Shown: positions 4,033 to 13,191, counted from the first letter of the stretch. The stretch: 18,039 nt of DNA from a bacterium (GCA_024206195.1 JAAGZO010000540.1:1-18039); one strand, 5' to 3'. Numbers and translations are program-made. The notes: generated by a model not told the origin, from the sequence alone.

Positions 4033-5490
4033 ATGACTCCAACTCGCGCTGATAAAGAAAAGCTTTTACTTCTTTTAAATGAAAAGCATCGGCGTATTGA
4101 AACGAATAAATTCAATCAGTATTATCCTGACACTGGGCCTTTGGCTCGAAAGTATTATAAAAAGCACACCTTTTTCTTTGCCCAAGGAACTACCTATCCT
4201 GAACGATGTATAATGGCCGCAAACAGGGTTGGCAAGTCCGAGGGTATTGGTGCTTATGAGACTACTTGTCACGCCACTGGAAATTATCCCCATTGGTGGA
4301 AGGGCAAGAGATTTAATAAACCAGTTACCTGTTGGGCGGCGGGGACTACGGGGACGACTGCTAGAGATATTGTTCAATTCAAATTGCTCGGTCAGCCGGA
4401 GAATAGAGGCACTGGAATGATCCCTAGTGCTTTGATTGCAAAAACCACTCCCAAGGCTGGTGGCGTACCGAATGCAGTTGATACCATCTTGGTTAAACAT
4501 ATCTCTGGCGGTCTTTCTCGAATAAAGATCAAGTCCTACGCAGAAGGCCGAAAGTCATTTGAAGGCACCGAACAAGATTTTATCTGGCTCGATGAAGAGT
4601 GTCCATTAGATATTTATACTGAGTGCCTTACTCGAACCATGACCACAGATGGGCACATTATCTTGACCTTTACGCCTCTGGCCGGGCTGACGCAAACGGT
4701 TCTAATGTTCCTTCCAGGCGGCAATATTAAAGAATGGTCCGAGGGGTCTAGATGCCTAATCATGGCTACCTGGGACGATGTTCCGCACATCACAAAGAAA
4801 CAGAAAGCAAAACTTCTAGCTGGCCTCCCACCAGCTCAACGGGCCGCCAGGTCTAGGGGTATTCCAAGTATGGGTTCCGGCGTTATCTATCCTGTGCTGG
4901 AAGAAGATGTTACCTGTAAGCCATTTCAAATTCCTAGTCATTACAAACATGCTTACGGCTTGGATGTTGGTTGGAATCGGACAGCGGCTATATGGTGTGC
5001 AATCGATCCTGATACGAACGTCATCTATATCTATTCCGACTATTACCGGAGTGAGGCTGAGCCAATTGTGCATGTATCTTCCATTAATGCCCGGGGCGAC
5101 TGGATTCCAGGTGTCATTGATCCGGCCAGCCGAGGCAGGGGTCAAAGCGATGGAAAGAAACTGTTTAAAGAATATCGTCAGCTTGGTCTTAATATTCGTA
5201 AAGCCGACAATGCAGTCCAGGCCGGCCTTACGAAAGTTTGGAACCTCCTAAGTACTGGTAAGATTAAAATTTTTGAAACCTGTCTTAATACCCTTGCTGA
5301 ATACCGACTTTACCATAGGAATGAAAAGGGCGAGATTGTCAAAGAAAACGATCATTTAATGGACGCCCTTCGTTATTTGATTATGTCTGGTTTAATCCGA
5401 GCTGTTATTAAACCTCCAATCCGGCCAGTTGATGACCCATATTTTACCCAACTCCATTACGGTCCGCGTGACTCTATAATCGGACTTTAA
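4033..5490 (+). CDS. terL: Terminase large subunit (packaging ATPase and nuclease)
   Basis: This is the motor that drives DNA into the procapsid and cuts it. At 485 aa it has a typical length. The ATPase domain has Walker A ANRVGKS (63-69), Walker B FIWLDEE (183-189, with the catalytic acid after the Asp) and the coupling motif LTFTP (211-215). The RNase H-like nuclease domain shows Asp residues where expected: GLDVGWN (D311), GVIDPASRG (D363) and DHLMDALRY (D440/D444). All key residues appear intact. The start directly abuts the small-subunit stop, and the ribosome-binding site is weak (AAGAG), so translation is probably coupled. It will dock on the portal protein encoded next. Confidence 0.96.
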   Translation: MTPTRADKEKLLLLLNEKHRRIETNKFNQYYPDTGPLARKYYKKHTFFFAQGTTYPERCIMAANRVGKSEGIGAYETTCHATGNYPHWWKGKRFNKPVTCWAAGTTGTTARDIVQFKLLGQPENRGTGMIPSALIAKTTPKAGGVPNAVDTILVKHISGGLSRIKIKSYAEGRKSFEGTEQDFIWLDEECPLDIYTECLTRTMTTDGHIILTFTPLAGLTQTVLMFLPGGNIKEWSEGSRCLIMATWDDVPHITKKQKAKLLAGLPPAQRAARSRGIPSMGSGVIYPVLEEDVTCKPFQIPSHYKHAYGLDVGWNRTAAIWCAIDPDTNVIYIYSDYYRSEAEPIVHVSSINARGDWIPGVIDPASRGRGQSDGKKLFKEYRQLGLNIRKADNAVQAGLTKVWNLLSTGKIKIFETCLNTLAEYRLYHRNEKGEIVKENDHLMDALRYLIMSGLIRAVIKPPIRPVDDPYFTQLHYGPRDSIIGL

Positions 5491-5505
5491 AAGAGGAAGC
5501 CGCCC

Positions 5506-7818
5506 ATGCCATTAGAAGCAATTAAAACAGATCATTCAATAAACGAATACGATCCTTATAATAATCAAGATGAAGATCTAAGTTTAATAGATGATGAAAA
5601 AGCATATTGTAAGATCATCAAATCAATTTCAAGCCAACTACTAAAGAAACGTGATGAAGCTGTGGCTTTTCGTGCAGCCTCTGGAGTCGAACAACGCTGG
5701 CGTGAAGATGAAACCATGTTTGAAGGCACTCTTGATGCCGGGTTTGGTCGAACTGATATGCTTGACTATGCCACTGGAGTAGCTCCCGCACCTGATACCG
5801 GCGCACCAAATCGAAGTATGATTGAGATTAATATTATCCGAAACAAGTGTGAGACCGCCGAGGGTAGGTTTTCTGACATAATGCTTCCTGTAGACTCCAA
5901 GAACTGGGCCTTCAAGGTGACTCCGGTTCCAGATGTAATTAAGTCCCTAAAAGATGACCGGCCAGCCCTTGCCAAGGAAACCAACCAACCGGTGATTGAA
6001 CCAAATGGTGAACAAGCCACAATGGCTGACATTGCCAGAAAGGAATTCGACCAAGCATCCAAGGCTATGAGTCTAATGGAAACAGAAGTAGATGATCAGC
6101 TAACCGAGTGCAATTATAATTCCGAGAGTCGAAAGATGATTCAACATTCCTGTCGGCTTGGCACAGGAGTTATGAAGGGCCCGAATGTAGTTAAAAGAAT
6201 CAAGAAAAGTTTCCAGCGTAAGACTGACGGTGAGTCCTCTGTTTATGTACTCAAGGCTGTCGAAGAACACCAGCCTGCTTCTGAGTCCGTTTCTTGTTGG
6301 AACCTCTATCCTGACCCGGACACTACCGAGGATGTCAAAAAGACAATGGGGCATATCTTCGAATCTGGTAATATGAGGTCAAGAGAATTGGTTGACCTAA
6401 TCGGTGTCGAGGGGTATGATGAAAAACAAATCCGAAAGGTTCTCAAGGAAGTACCTATTAGAACCGTTGTCACCCAGGAAAAATCCAACAAACAGATGAA
6501 GACAAAACGATTGATTGGATCTTCCTCAGACTTATATGAAGTATGGTATTATTATGGTGACCTCGGGCGTGAAGACCTAGAGGCTCTGGACATTGACATA
6601 TCTGAACACCCAGAAGCCTTGATGCTCTCAGTCGCTGTTGTGTTTGCCAATGACCGGCCTATTAAAGTAATGTTGAATCCTCTTGACTCTGGTGATCTAC
6701 CTTATGACTTTTTTCAGTGGACTCAGGTAACCGATTCCCCTTGGGGCGTTGGCCTTGTGAGGATGATGTACTGGATTCAAAGGATGATCAATGGAGCTAT
6801 GAGGGCCATGATGGATAATGCCGGTGACTCCAGTGGAGTTAATGTTGTCCTCGGAGGCGGTCTTGAACCAACTGACGGTAAGTATGAATTGACGGGCAAG
6901 AAAATATGGCGTTACATGGGTGATGATCCAATAGAAGACATTGATGTTAGGAGGTTGTTTACTCAATTCCAGGTCCAGAATAATCAGAGTGATCTTGAGG
7001 CAATCATCAACCTAGCCTTTAAGTTCCTTGACCTTGAAACTGGCATTCCGATGATTTTCCAGGGCGAACAACAGAAGATGCCGGAAACCCTTGGGGCCAC
7101 TAACATAATGGTTGATGCCTCAAATGTTGCCTTAAGAAGTAGGGTTAAGATCTTTGATGATCAAATCACTGACCCTCATCTTACCAAGTACTACCATTGG
7201 AATATGCAGTACAATGACAAGGATGAGATTAAAGGTGACTACGCTGTTGATGCTAGGGGAGTCTCTGCCCTTTATCAGCGTGAACAATATATTCAAACTT
7301 TGATGCAGATTATGCCGTTTAAGAATGACCCTGATTTCAAGCTTAGAATTGACTGGGACAAGGCCTTGAAGGAAATGTTTAAGAGCCTGGGGTTGAACAT
7401 TCTTAAGTCCGAAACTGATTATAAGAAAGATCTGAAGGAAGATCAACAACGAGGCCAGCCTAAAGATCCAAAAGTTCAGGCTGAGGAAATGAGAGCTCAA
7501 ACCAACATGAAGGAACTCCAGGTCAAGGAAAAGATGCAACAAGCTGAACTTCAAGCTAAAGCCTCCGAGGCCCAACTCCAACGTGATCATGATCTTAATA
7601 TTGAACTTATCCGCCGAGATATTAAGATGATGGACTTTGCCAGCAAGGAAAACATTGCACTTGAAAATGTCAAGGAAAAGCTTAGCTCCAATACTATGAA
7701 ACTAAAAACCCAGGTTGCTCTTAGTCAATCTAATAATAGCCAGCCTGCTCCTCAGGTAACTACTCCAGCTGTTGAACCGCCTGGCAGAGCTCCTGATGGC
7801 CAAGCTTTTGTGAGGTAA
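5506..7818 (+). CDS. Portal protein
   Basis: Forms the dodecameric ring at one capsid vertex through which DNA passes and to which terminase and the adaptor bind. At 770 aa it is long, as in podovirus portals of the P22 type. Recognisable portal stretches include ENII-like NRSMIEINIIRNKCETAEGRF (around 102-122), WNLYPDPDTTED in the middle, and a long helical region (SPWGVGLVRMMYWIQRMIN, MRAMMDNAGDSS) that forms the stem and crown. About residues 640-735 are a charged coiled coil rich in Gln, Lys and Glu, matching the C-terminal barrel or crown extension of large portals. The tail is Pro-rich. AGAGGAAG lies upstream of the start at suitable spacing. The P22-type assignment is inferred from length and layout. 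Confidence 0.92.
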   Translation: MPLEAIKTDHSINEYDPYNNQDEDLSLIDDEKAYCKIIKSISSQLLKKRDEAVAFRAASGVEQRWREDETMFEGTLDAGFGRTDMLDYATGVAPAPDTGAPNRSMIEINIIRNKCETAEGRFSDIMLPVDSKNWAFKVTPVPDVIKSLKDDRPALAKETNQPVIEPNGEQATMADIARKEFDQASKAMSLMETEVDDQLTECNYNSESRKMIQHSCRLGTGVMKGPNVVKRIKKSFQRKTDGESSVYVLKAVEEHQPASESVSCWNLYPDPDTTEDVKKTMGHIFESGNMRSRELVDLIGVEGYDEKQIRKVLKEVPIRTVVTQEKSNKQMKTKRLIGSSSDLYEVWYYYGDLGREDLEALDIDISEHPEALMLSVAVVFANDRPIKVMLNPLDSGDLPYDFFQWTQVTDSPWGVGLVRMMYWIQRMINGAMRAMMDNAGDSSGVNVVLGGGLEPTDGKYELTGKKIWRYMGDDPIEDIDVRRLFTQFQVQNNQSDLEAIINLAFKFLDLETGIPMIFQGEQQKMPETLGATNIMVDASNVALRSRVKIFDDQITDPHLTKYYHWNMQYNDKDEIKGDYAVDARGVSALYQREQYIQTLMQIMPFKNDPDFKLRIDWDKALKEMFKSLGLNILKSETDYKKDLKEDQQRGQPKDPKVQAEEMRAQTNMKELQVKEKMQQAELQAKASEAQLQRDHDLNIELIRRDIKMMDFASKENIALENVKEKLSSNTMKLKTQVALSQSNNSQPAPQVTTPAVEPPGRAPDGQAFVR

Positions 7819-7823
7819 TTAAG

Positions 7824-8210
7824 ATGTTTAAATTTTGGTCAAGAAGACCAGTAAACAATAAGGCTAAAACTCCTGAAGAATCTAAGGCTATTGCTACACC
7901 AAGAATAGTTAATGATTTTAAACCTGTAGAGGTAGTAGCCCCTACCCAGGGTGTGCCTGGAGAATTCTCCTATCACTCTGCCACCTGGAAGTATTTACAA
8001 AACTATTTTAACCATCGCATTATTGAAATACATAAAAGCCTCGAAAGTCCTAAACGTTCATTCGACAAAACCCAAGTTTTACGTGGTCAAATCAAGGAGA
8101 TTAACCTTCTCCTTAAACATACTAACAAATTGGCCGGAATAGATGATGTTTCGCCCACAAACAATTCACCAGGTATGATGCCTGCTGATGGAGGATTTAC
8201 TAATGAATGA
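7824..8210 (+). CDS. Small conserved head-module protein, function unknown (128 aa)
   Basis: It starts 5 nt after the portal stop behind GAGG at eight bases, and overlaps the scaffold start by 8 nt. The core (about residues 53-105) is helical: WKYLQNYFNHRIIEIHKSLESP, then TQVLRGQIKEINLLLKHTNKL. The pattern of an aromatic helix, LESP, then LRG-IKEIN-LL is one I associate with small proteins between portal and scaffold genes in related phages, whose function is not established. The ends are polar and probably disordered. It may be a portal- or scaffold-associated assembly factor, by position only. Confidence 0.75.
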   Translation: MFKFWSRRPVNNKAKTPEESKAIATPRIVNDFKPVEVVAPTQGVPGEFSYHSATWKYLQNYFNHRIIEIHKSLESPKRSFDKTQVLRGQIKEINLLLKHTNKLAGIDDVSPTNNSPGMMPADGGFTNE

Positions 8211-9162
8211 TTTTTTTACCTCAGAAGAAGAGGAAGCCAATAAGGCTACTACTGAAGCTGAAGCGCTCGAAATCCGAGCTAAGATTCAAGCCGATGTTTT
8301 TGAAGGCAAACCTGCAGACTTTGATGACTCCATTGATGGTGATGAATCAAAGACTAAGGAAGTTGTTGATGATGAGCCTGATGATGATGAGTCTGCTGAT
8401 GTTGTTGAACCTGTTGATGTTGTTGAACCTGCTGATGATCCTGGTACTTTAAGTCCTGAAATGCAGGCCATTGTAGACTCGGTAAACAAACTTACCAGTA
8501 GTATAACTGGTATGGAAGATCGACTCAAGCAAACTGAGAAGCGTGTGGGAGGAATCTCAAATGAATTTCACGCTGCCAAGGAAGCCGCTCAGTCCCAGCC
8601 TAAAGCACCAACACCAGAAGAAATGGCTGTTGCTGCAAAGAACAAAGAATCCTGGGAAGAGTTGAAGAAAGATTTTCCAACTTGGGCCACTGCAATTAAA
8701 TCAAAAATCGCAGAGCAGGCCACTAACTTTGTTACCATGGAAGACTTCAAAGAGCTTCGTAAGAGTCTCTCTGACGTTCCATCCATTGACACTGGCCAAC
8801 TGGAAACACGGCTCGTAGGTTTTATGCATCCAGACTGGAAAGAAATTACCAAAGATCCTGAATACGCCACCTGGCTTAATGCTCAAGATGATGTAATTAA
8901 GCACAAAGCGTATAAGGGGACAACTGCTGAAGAAGCTATTGATGTTTTTAACCGATACAAGTCATCAAAAGCCAATAGTAGTTCGTCTGGTGATCTAACA
9001 CCTACCTCCGAGGTAAATGAGATCAAAGAAAGAAGAACCAAGCGCCTCAAGGCGTCGACCACCACTTCAACTAAACACAAAACTATTAAGCAAAAATCCA
9101 GAGATGAAATGTCTGAGGATGAACTTCGCTCCGACATTGCTGCTGAGGTTTTTGATAATTAA
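8203..9162 (+). CDS. Capsid scaffolding protein
   Basis: Guides assembly of the procapsid and then leaves it. At 319 aa it is acidic: the first 85 residues are dominated by Asp and Glu (including a duplicated DVVEPV/DVVEPA unit, encoded by 18 bp direct repeats at 8398-8433). A coiled-coil segment follows (NKLTSSITGMEDRLKQTEKRV), then the motif FMHPDWKEITKDPEYATWL typical of phage scaffolds next to N4-gp56-type capsid genes. The C-terminal part is basic and helical (KERRTKRLK, RDEMSEDELRSDIAAEV), where scaffolds contact the coat. ATG 8203 is chosen over 8188 because GGAGGA (8190-8195) lies seven bases before it. The position just before the coat gene is the classical one. Confidence 0.88.
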   Translation: MNDFFTSEEEEANKATTEAEALEIRAKIQADVFEGKPADFDDSIDGDESKTKEVVDDEPDDDESADVVEPVDVVEPADDPGTLSPEMQAIVDSVNKLTSSITGMEDRLKQTEKRVGGISNEFHAAKEAAQSQPKAPTPEEMAVAAKNKESWEELKKDFPTWATAIKSKIAEQATNFVTMEDFKELRKSLSDVPSIDTGQLETRLVGFMHPDWKEITKDPEYATWLNAQDDVIKHKAYKGTTAEEAIDVFNRYKSSKANSSSSGDLTPTSEVNEIKERRTKRLKASTTTSTKHKTIKQKSRDEMSEDELRSDIAAEVFDN

Positions 9163-9173
9163 GTGAGGCAAAA

Positions 9174-10238
9174 ATGACTATGCAAAAATATAGTACTCCG
9201 ATAGCTTCCAGGAACATAATTTATGCTGAGATGGAAATGCTCAAGCATGCAATGCCTATTCAGGTTCTTGGTACTTTCGGATCACAGAGACAACATCCTT
9301 TGCGCAAGACCGACACAGTAGTCTTTCGGCGTCTGCGTCCATTTGGTGCAGCTGTGCAGAGTAATCCAGCTGATGGGTATAGTGAAACTCCCCAAATCAC
9401 ACCCACTAATTTTGTCACCTCAGAGGGAACAACCCCCACACCTAATACCATCAGTTACACAGATGTAACTGTCACCCTGGAACAATATGCCGTACTCTTT
9501 AAGTTCTCCTCCAAGGCAGAGCTGATGTACGAGGATGACATTCCTAATGATATGAAGAAACAGACCGGAGAAACTATTGCTGAAATTGCAGAGCTAGTCT
9601 GTTACGGAGCTGTTAAGGCCGGTTCCTCTGTTCTCTATTCCAATGGGTCAACGCGTGTCGGCCTGAATACTATTATTACATTGACTAAACTCCAGGCTGC
9701 GGCCAGAGCTCTTGAGAGTAACCGTGGCTCCTATGTTAACACTAAGATCGCAGCCGGGCCAAATTTCGGCACAGCGCCAGTGGAACCTTCTTATTGTGTG
9801 TTTGTCCATACTGATTCCGTGGCCGATGTTCGTGGGCTTCCAGGATTCACTAAACGTGTAGAATATGGAAGTGCCATCAAGCCAGTCCATGAGCGTGAGT
9901 TCGGAGCAGTTGAGGATTTTAGATTTATCAAATCCCCATTGTTTGCCCCGTTCCTAGCCGCTGGAGCCTCCTCAACTGGTAGTGGTATGAAATCTGCGGG
10001 CGGTTCCAACTGTGATGTTTATCCAATGATTATCATGGCAGAGGATGCCTGGGGTCATATTTCCCTGAAGGGCAAGAACTACACTGGAATCTCTCCCACG
10101 ATTATTTCCAGTAAAATCAAGAATCATGCCAACCCATCTGGTATGTTCGGTTATGTAGGTGCTGACTTCTGGTATGCAAGTGTCCGGTTAAACGAGAACT
10201 GGATGCTCCGTATCGAGCATTGTGTCACTGATATTTAA
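9174..10238 (+). CDS. Major capsid protein, N4-gp56 family
   Basis: This is the main coat subunit, which builds the icosahedral shell around the scaffold. At 354 aa it fits HK97-fold coat proteins of the N4-gp56 family. Seen in the N-terminus: MEMLKHAMPIQVLGTFGSQ followed by LRKTDTVVFRRLRPFGAAVQ, the FRR stretch being characteristic. Further on are a helix with ETIAEIAELVCYGAVKAG (the spine helix region), VFVHTDSVADVRGLPGF and EDAWGHISLKGKNYTGIS, as usual in this family. GAGG lies five bases before the start. The gap to the scaffold is 11 nt. Confidence 0.93.
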   Translation: MTMQKYSTPIASRNIIYAEMEMLKHAMPIQVLGTFGSQRQHPLRKTDTVVFRRLRPFGAAVQSNPADGYSETPQITPTNFVTSEGTTPTPNTISYTDVTVTLEQYAVLFKFSSKAELMYEDDIPNDMKKQTGETIAEIAELVCYGAVKAGSSVLYSNGSTRVGLNTIITLTKLQAAARALESNRGSYVNTKIAAGPNFGTAPVEPSYCVFVHTDSVADVRGLPGFTKRVEYGSAIKPVHEREFGAVEDFRFIKSPLFAPFLAAGASSTGSGMKSAGGSNCDVYPMIIMAEDAWGHISLKGKNYTGISPTIISSKIKNHANPSGMFGYVGADFWYASVRLNENWMLRIEHCVTDI

Positions 10239-10360
10239 TTTCCTTTAATCGGTGAGAAGCTCTCTGCTGGCTGTTCATTATTGAACACGCTCAACAGGGA
10301 CTTTCCACTGGTTAGGTAACTTACAAAGACCCAGTGCCAATTCCTGGGCAGGAGATTTTC
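10239..10360. promoter_or_regulatory. Intergenic region between coat and decoration genes, with hairpins
   Basis: This 122 nt gap holds no gene. It contains the palindrome GTTCA-TTAT-TGAAC (10273-10286), the reverse complement of the site at 2337-2350, and a short hairpin CCCAG/CTGGG just before the next ribosome-binding site. No clear promoter or T-tailed terminator is present. It probably adjusts the amount of coat message relative to downstream genes. Confidence 0.4.
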
Positions 10361-11239
10361 ATGAGTAAAACTAAACAAATATTTAATACATTATCAAACA
10401 AGAGAACTGGCCGAGCATTGTTAAGCCTCTTCGGAAGTAATGCACCAGAGTTCCTGAAGAAACTTTACGATTCTTCTGATGCGAATGCAATGGGTTCTGC
10501 TTCCGGAGCTGGCTTGAGTCCTGCCATATGGGATACGTGTCCAAGAGGTCTGATGACTATTGATCCGACCAGTGGCCATTTCATTGGCGATGACTTCACA
10601 TTCACCAAGGCCACCAGTTATACTACGGCCAATGATTATGTGCTGGCCGGTGCCAATGGGACTTTTGCAGCAACTGCAAGTGATCCTAATGGAGTGGCTT
10701 TGATAAGTGCTCCTGGGACTGACAACGATGAGGCCAATGTCAACCATGCAATGGATCCAGGTTGCATCAAGCTTGACGCCACGAAGGATTGGTGGTTTGA
10801 AGCTCGGGTTAAGATCAACCAGATCGCTACGGCCCAGGGAGTTTTTCTCGGTCTAATTGAAGACAGTATCACAATGGGAACTGACTTCATGACTGACGAC
10901 ACCATGGCCCTGAAAGTCCAGGACATGATTGGATTCCAAATCCTAGCAGCCACGGATATTGCTGCTGTTTGGCAGTCTATGATGATTTTTACCGGCCGGG
11001 CAGCGGTCAATGCAACCCTGGCAACTGCCTCAACATCTTATGTTAAGCTCGGTATGAAGTCTGTTCAGGGCGCTGTAAGTTTCTATGTAGATGGAGTTCA
11101 GGATTCCGAGACTGTTGATGAAACCACTACTAATTTTCCAGTTGATAAGTATGTAGTCCCTGCATTTGCTACCAAATGTGGAACCGGTGTGGCTAATACT
11201 CTTTCTGTAGACTGGTGGTATGCGGCCCAGACTAGATAA
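10361..11239 (+). CDS. Putative head decoration protein with concanavalin-like domain (292 aa)
   Basis: Follows the coat gene, the usual place for decoration or head-fibre proteins. Residues 1-35 are basic and helical (QIFNTLSNKRTGRALLSLFG), possibly for capsid anchoring. The rest is beta-rich with a jelly-roll signature: WWFEARVKINQ then GVFLGLIED, and near the end SYVKLGMKS, VSFYVDGVQD and TLSVDWWYAAQ, the strand pattern of LamG/concanavalin A-like folds. Such domains on phage heads are thought to bind surface sugars. ATG 10361 is chosen because AGGAG lies eight bases upstream; an in-frame ATG at 10334 has none. Decoration role is inferred from order and fold. Confidence 0.65.
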   Translation: MSKTKQIFNTLSNKRTGRALLSLFGSNAPEFLKKLYDSSDANAMGSASGAGLSPAIWDTCPRGLMTIDPTSGHFIGDDFTFTKATSYTTANDYVLAGANGTFAATASDPNGVALISAPGTDNDEANVNHAMDPGCIKLDATKDWWFEARVKINQIATAQGVFLGLIEDSITMGTDFMTDDTMALKVQDMIGFQILAATDIAAVWQSMMIFTGRAAVNATLATASTSYVKLGMKSVQGAVSFYVDGVQDSETVDETTTNFPVDKYVVPAFATKCGTGVANTLSVDWWYAAQTR

Positions 11240-11271
11240 GCTTTAATCTTTTATTATAAGGAAATAATGTT

Positions 11272-11766
11272 ATGACTATGAACTTGAATGACAATGCGCG
11301 AGCAGGAATCTTTTGCACTACTAATCCTGCCGTAATTGTAGACGCAAGTGCCAAGGCAGACTTGGAAATCACTCCAACAGACATGCTGTATGTAATCAAG
11401 GGCCTACATTATACTGTAGCCAGCGGAGACGGTGACGTCAAACTCGATGATACGGCCAACACCATTGCAGACGGATATTCTAAACTCTATCTGGCCTGTG
11501 TGATTGCCGATGGTACCATATCTGTGGTTGTCGGTGACTCTGTACTTAATGCCGATGTTACTGCTGGTCAGGCTGTATTTGCATGGCCCGAGCCTACTGC
11601 TGATTCCTGTCCCTTCTGTGGCATCTTGGTTACCAACTCAACTGGAAGTGTATTCACTGCAGGCACCACCACCCTAGATACCACTAGCATCTTCTGTGAT
11701 GTTTATGACATGTGGGCAATTCCAGCGGCTCCACTAACTGCTCTAGCAACTACACAGCAGACCTAA
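11272..11766 (+). CDS. Putative small virion protein, beta-rich (164 aa)
   Basis: AAGGAA lies upstream of the start. The product is beta-rich and low in Lys, with alternating strands and turns (KLYLACVIADGTISVVV, GQAVFAWPEP) and a C-terminal Ala/Thr-rich tail. There is no signal peptide. It has five cysteines, two in CPFC (C113/C116); in comparable marine-phage proteins I recall CPxG at this place, so the extra Cys is unusual. The position after the coat and decoration genes and before a strong hairpin suggests a minor capsid or decoration protein. Family name not known to me. Confidence 0.6.
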   Translation: MTMNLNDNARAGIFCTTNPAVIVDASAKADLEITPTDMLYVIKGLHYTVASGDGDVKLDDTANTIADGYSKLYLACVIADGTISVVVGDSVLNADVTAGQAVFAWPEPTADSCPFCGILVTNSTGSVFTAGTTTLDTTSIFCDVYDMWAIPAAPLTALATTQQT

Positions 11767-11789
11767 TCTTTTAACCTAATTAAATTACT

Positions 11790-11819
11790 GGGGCAAGGAA
11801 CTTAATTTTTCCTTGCCCC
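11790..11819. terminator. Strong hairpin between head genes (terminator or message stabiliser)
   Basis: GGGGCAAGGAA (11790-11800) and TTCCTTGCCCC (11809-11819) form a perfect 11 bp stem with an 8 nt loop. No T-run follows on the plus strand (CTTAAAGG follows). It is therefore either a weak terminator or, more likely, a structure that protects the 3' end of the highly expressed head-gene message. Confidence 0.6.
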
Positions 11820-11839
11820 CTTAAAGGAATCCCCCCACC

Positions 11840-12502
11840 ATGCCTAAAAATAAGCCGAAAGAAGAAAAATCCACCCTGGATAAAATAGTCGATACTTTTA
11901 AAGGTAATGCCGATCAGGTTGATGATACTGATTTCAAAGCCTCCGCAAGTGTTGAAGTTGATGAGTCTCAAGATCTCCAGTCTGGTGAGTTTGTAACCAA
12001 GACTGAACTCAATTCCTTTGGAGATAAAATAATCCATACTATGTCAAACCTCTTTAAGCAGCAAACTGAGGTCCATCATGACCTAGCTGGACAGGCTCCA
12101 CCAATTGGAGGCCATGAACTCGGTCAAGATACTCGTGGAATCGAGCCTGTAGCTGCAAGTGATTTAATCAAGTTTGCAGAACTGGAAGAATTCATGAATG
12201 ATATTCTTACAATAAATGTTCATCCTACATCTGATAAAGAACAGAATCCTGTAATTATTCCAAGCGTAAATGGCGTTAATCAGCCAATTATTCGGGGCCG
12301 TGATTGTAGAGTAAAGCGTAAGTTTGTCGAAGCCTTGGCTCGGAATCGCCACACTGGATATGAACAAAGTGTCCCTGATGTAACTAAACCCCATAAGTAT
12401 GTAATGGTCCCTTCGATGGTTATCAAAGATCCTTTTGTTGTCAAGCATGATCCACACTCTAGAGGATCCGAATGGTTGTCTAGAATTGTAAATGAGGCCT
12501 AA
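11840..12502 (+). CDS. Conserved phage structural-module protein, function unknown (220 aa)
   Basis: AAAGGAA lies 12 or so bases before ATG 11840. Residues 1-95 are charged, polar and probably flexible. Residues 105-220 form the conserved part: FMNDILTINVHPTSDK, then IIPSVNGVNQPIIRGRDCRVKRKFVEALAR, and VPSMVIKDPFVVKHDP-GSEWL. I recognise this VNG...RG...RK-VE-LAR...P-V..DP pattern from proteins in head modules of other podovirus-like phages, but no function is settled. It lies between the decoration genes and the adaptor gene, so a minor head or head-completion role is plausible. Confidence 0.7.
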   Translation: MPKNKPKEEKSTLDKIVDTFKGNADQVDDTDFKASASVEVDESQDLQSGEFVTKTELNSFGDKIIHTMSNLFKQQTEVHHDLAGQAPPIGGHELGQDTRGIEPVAASDLIKFAELEEFMNDILTINVHPTSDKEQNPVIIPSVNGVNQPIIRGRDCRVKRKFVEALARNRHTGYEQSVPDVTKPHKYVMVPSMVIKDPFVVKHDPHSRGSEWLSRIVNEA

Positions 12503-12504
12503 TT

Positions 12505-13191
12505 ATGAATTTTCTTCAACTCTGTCAAAGACTTCGTCAAGAAGCTGGTCTTTCTGGTAATGGTCCGGCAACAACAGTTGGGCAGACTGGCATTGAAAGC
12601 CAGATCGTAGACTGGATAAATTCAGCCTATGTTGATATCCAATCCCAGCATTCTAATTGGCTCTTTATGCAAGATGATTTTAGTTTCAATACAACTGCAT
12701 CCAAGCGTGAATATTCTATAACTGAGACTGGTGTTACTGATTTGGAGAGTTGGAAAATTAATACTGATGATACATTTAGGATTTACCTAACCTCAAGTGG
12801 TATTGCCAATGAGCAGTATCTCTATCCACTGAAATGGCCTGTCTTTCGCCAGATGTATCTTTTCGGAGCCACAAGAACTGCTGAGGGACTTCCGAGTTAC
12901 TATTCTGTTCAACCAGACAAGGGCCTTAACTTCTACCTGGTTCCTGATGCAATTTATACTGTTAACGGAGAATATTATAAATCTCCTTCTGAGCTGAGTG
13001 GTGATACTGATACGCCTGACTTTCCAAGTCAATTTCATTTAATAATTGTTTGGAGAGCCTTAATGTACTATGCCGGTTTCGATGCGGCAAATGAAAAATA
13101 TGCTACCGGCAATTATGAGTTTAAGAAACTAATGAGACGACTTGAACTTAATCAATTGCCTCAAGTAACATTTGGAGCACCATTAGTATGA
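12505..13191 (+). CDS. Head-tail adaptor protein
   Basis: Adaptor (gp6/gp4-type connector) proteins form a ring below the portal. At 228 aa the length fits. The opening MNFLQLCQRLRQEAGLSG, followed by IESQIVDWINSAYVDIQSQHSNWLFMQDDF, is a frequently conserved phage adaptor N-terminus. The middle is beta-rich, and the C-terminus has IIVWRALMYYAGFDAANEKYATG-YEFKKLMRRL, the helical hairpin common at the end of these proteins. GAGG lies eight bases upstream of the start, and the stop overlaps the next start by 4 nt (ATGA). The exact subfamily is not determined. Confidence 0.75.
   Translation: MNFLQLCQRLRQEAGLSGNGPATTVGQTGIESQIVDWINSAYVDIQSQHSNWLFMQDDFSFNTTASKREYSITETGVTDLESWKINTDDTFRIYLTSSGIANEQYLYPLKWPVFRQMYLFGATRTAEGLPSYYSVQPDKGLNFYLVPDAIYTVNGEYYKSPSELSGDTDTPDFPSQFHLIIVWRALMYYAGFDAANEKYATGNYEFKKLMRRLELNQLPQVTFGAPLV

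Noticed and set aside
8398..8433. 18 bp direct repeat in the scaffold gene
   Set aside because: It encodes a repeated acidic unit within a low-complexity protein region; coding repetition explains it.
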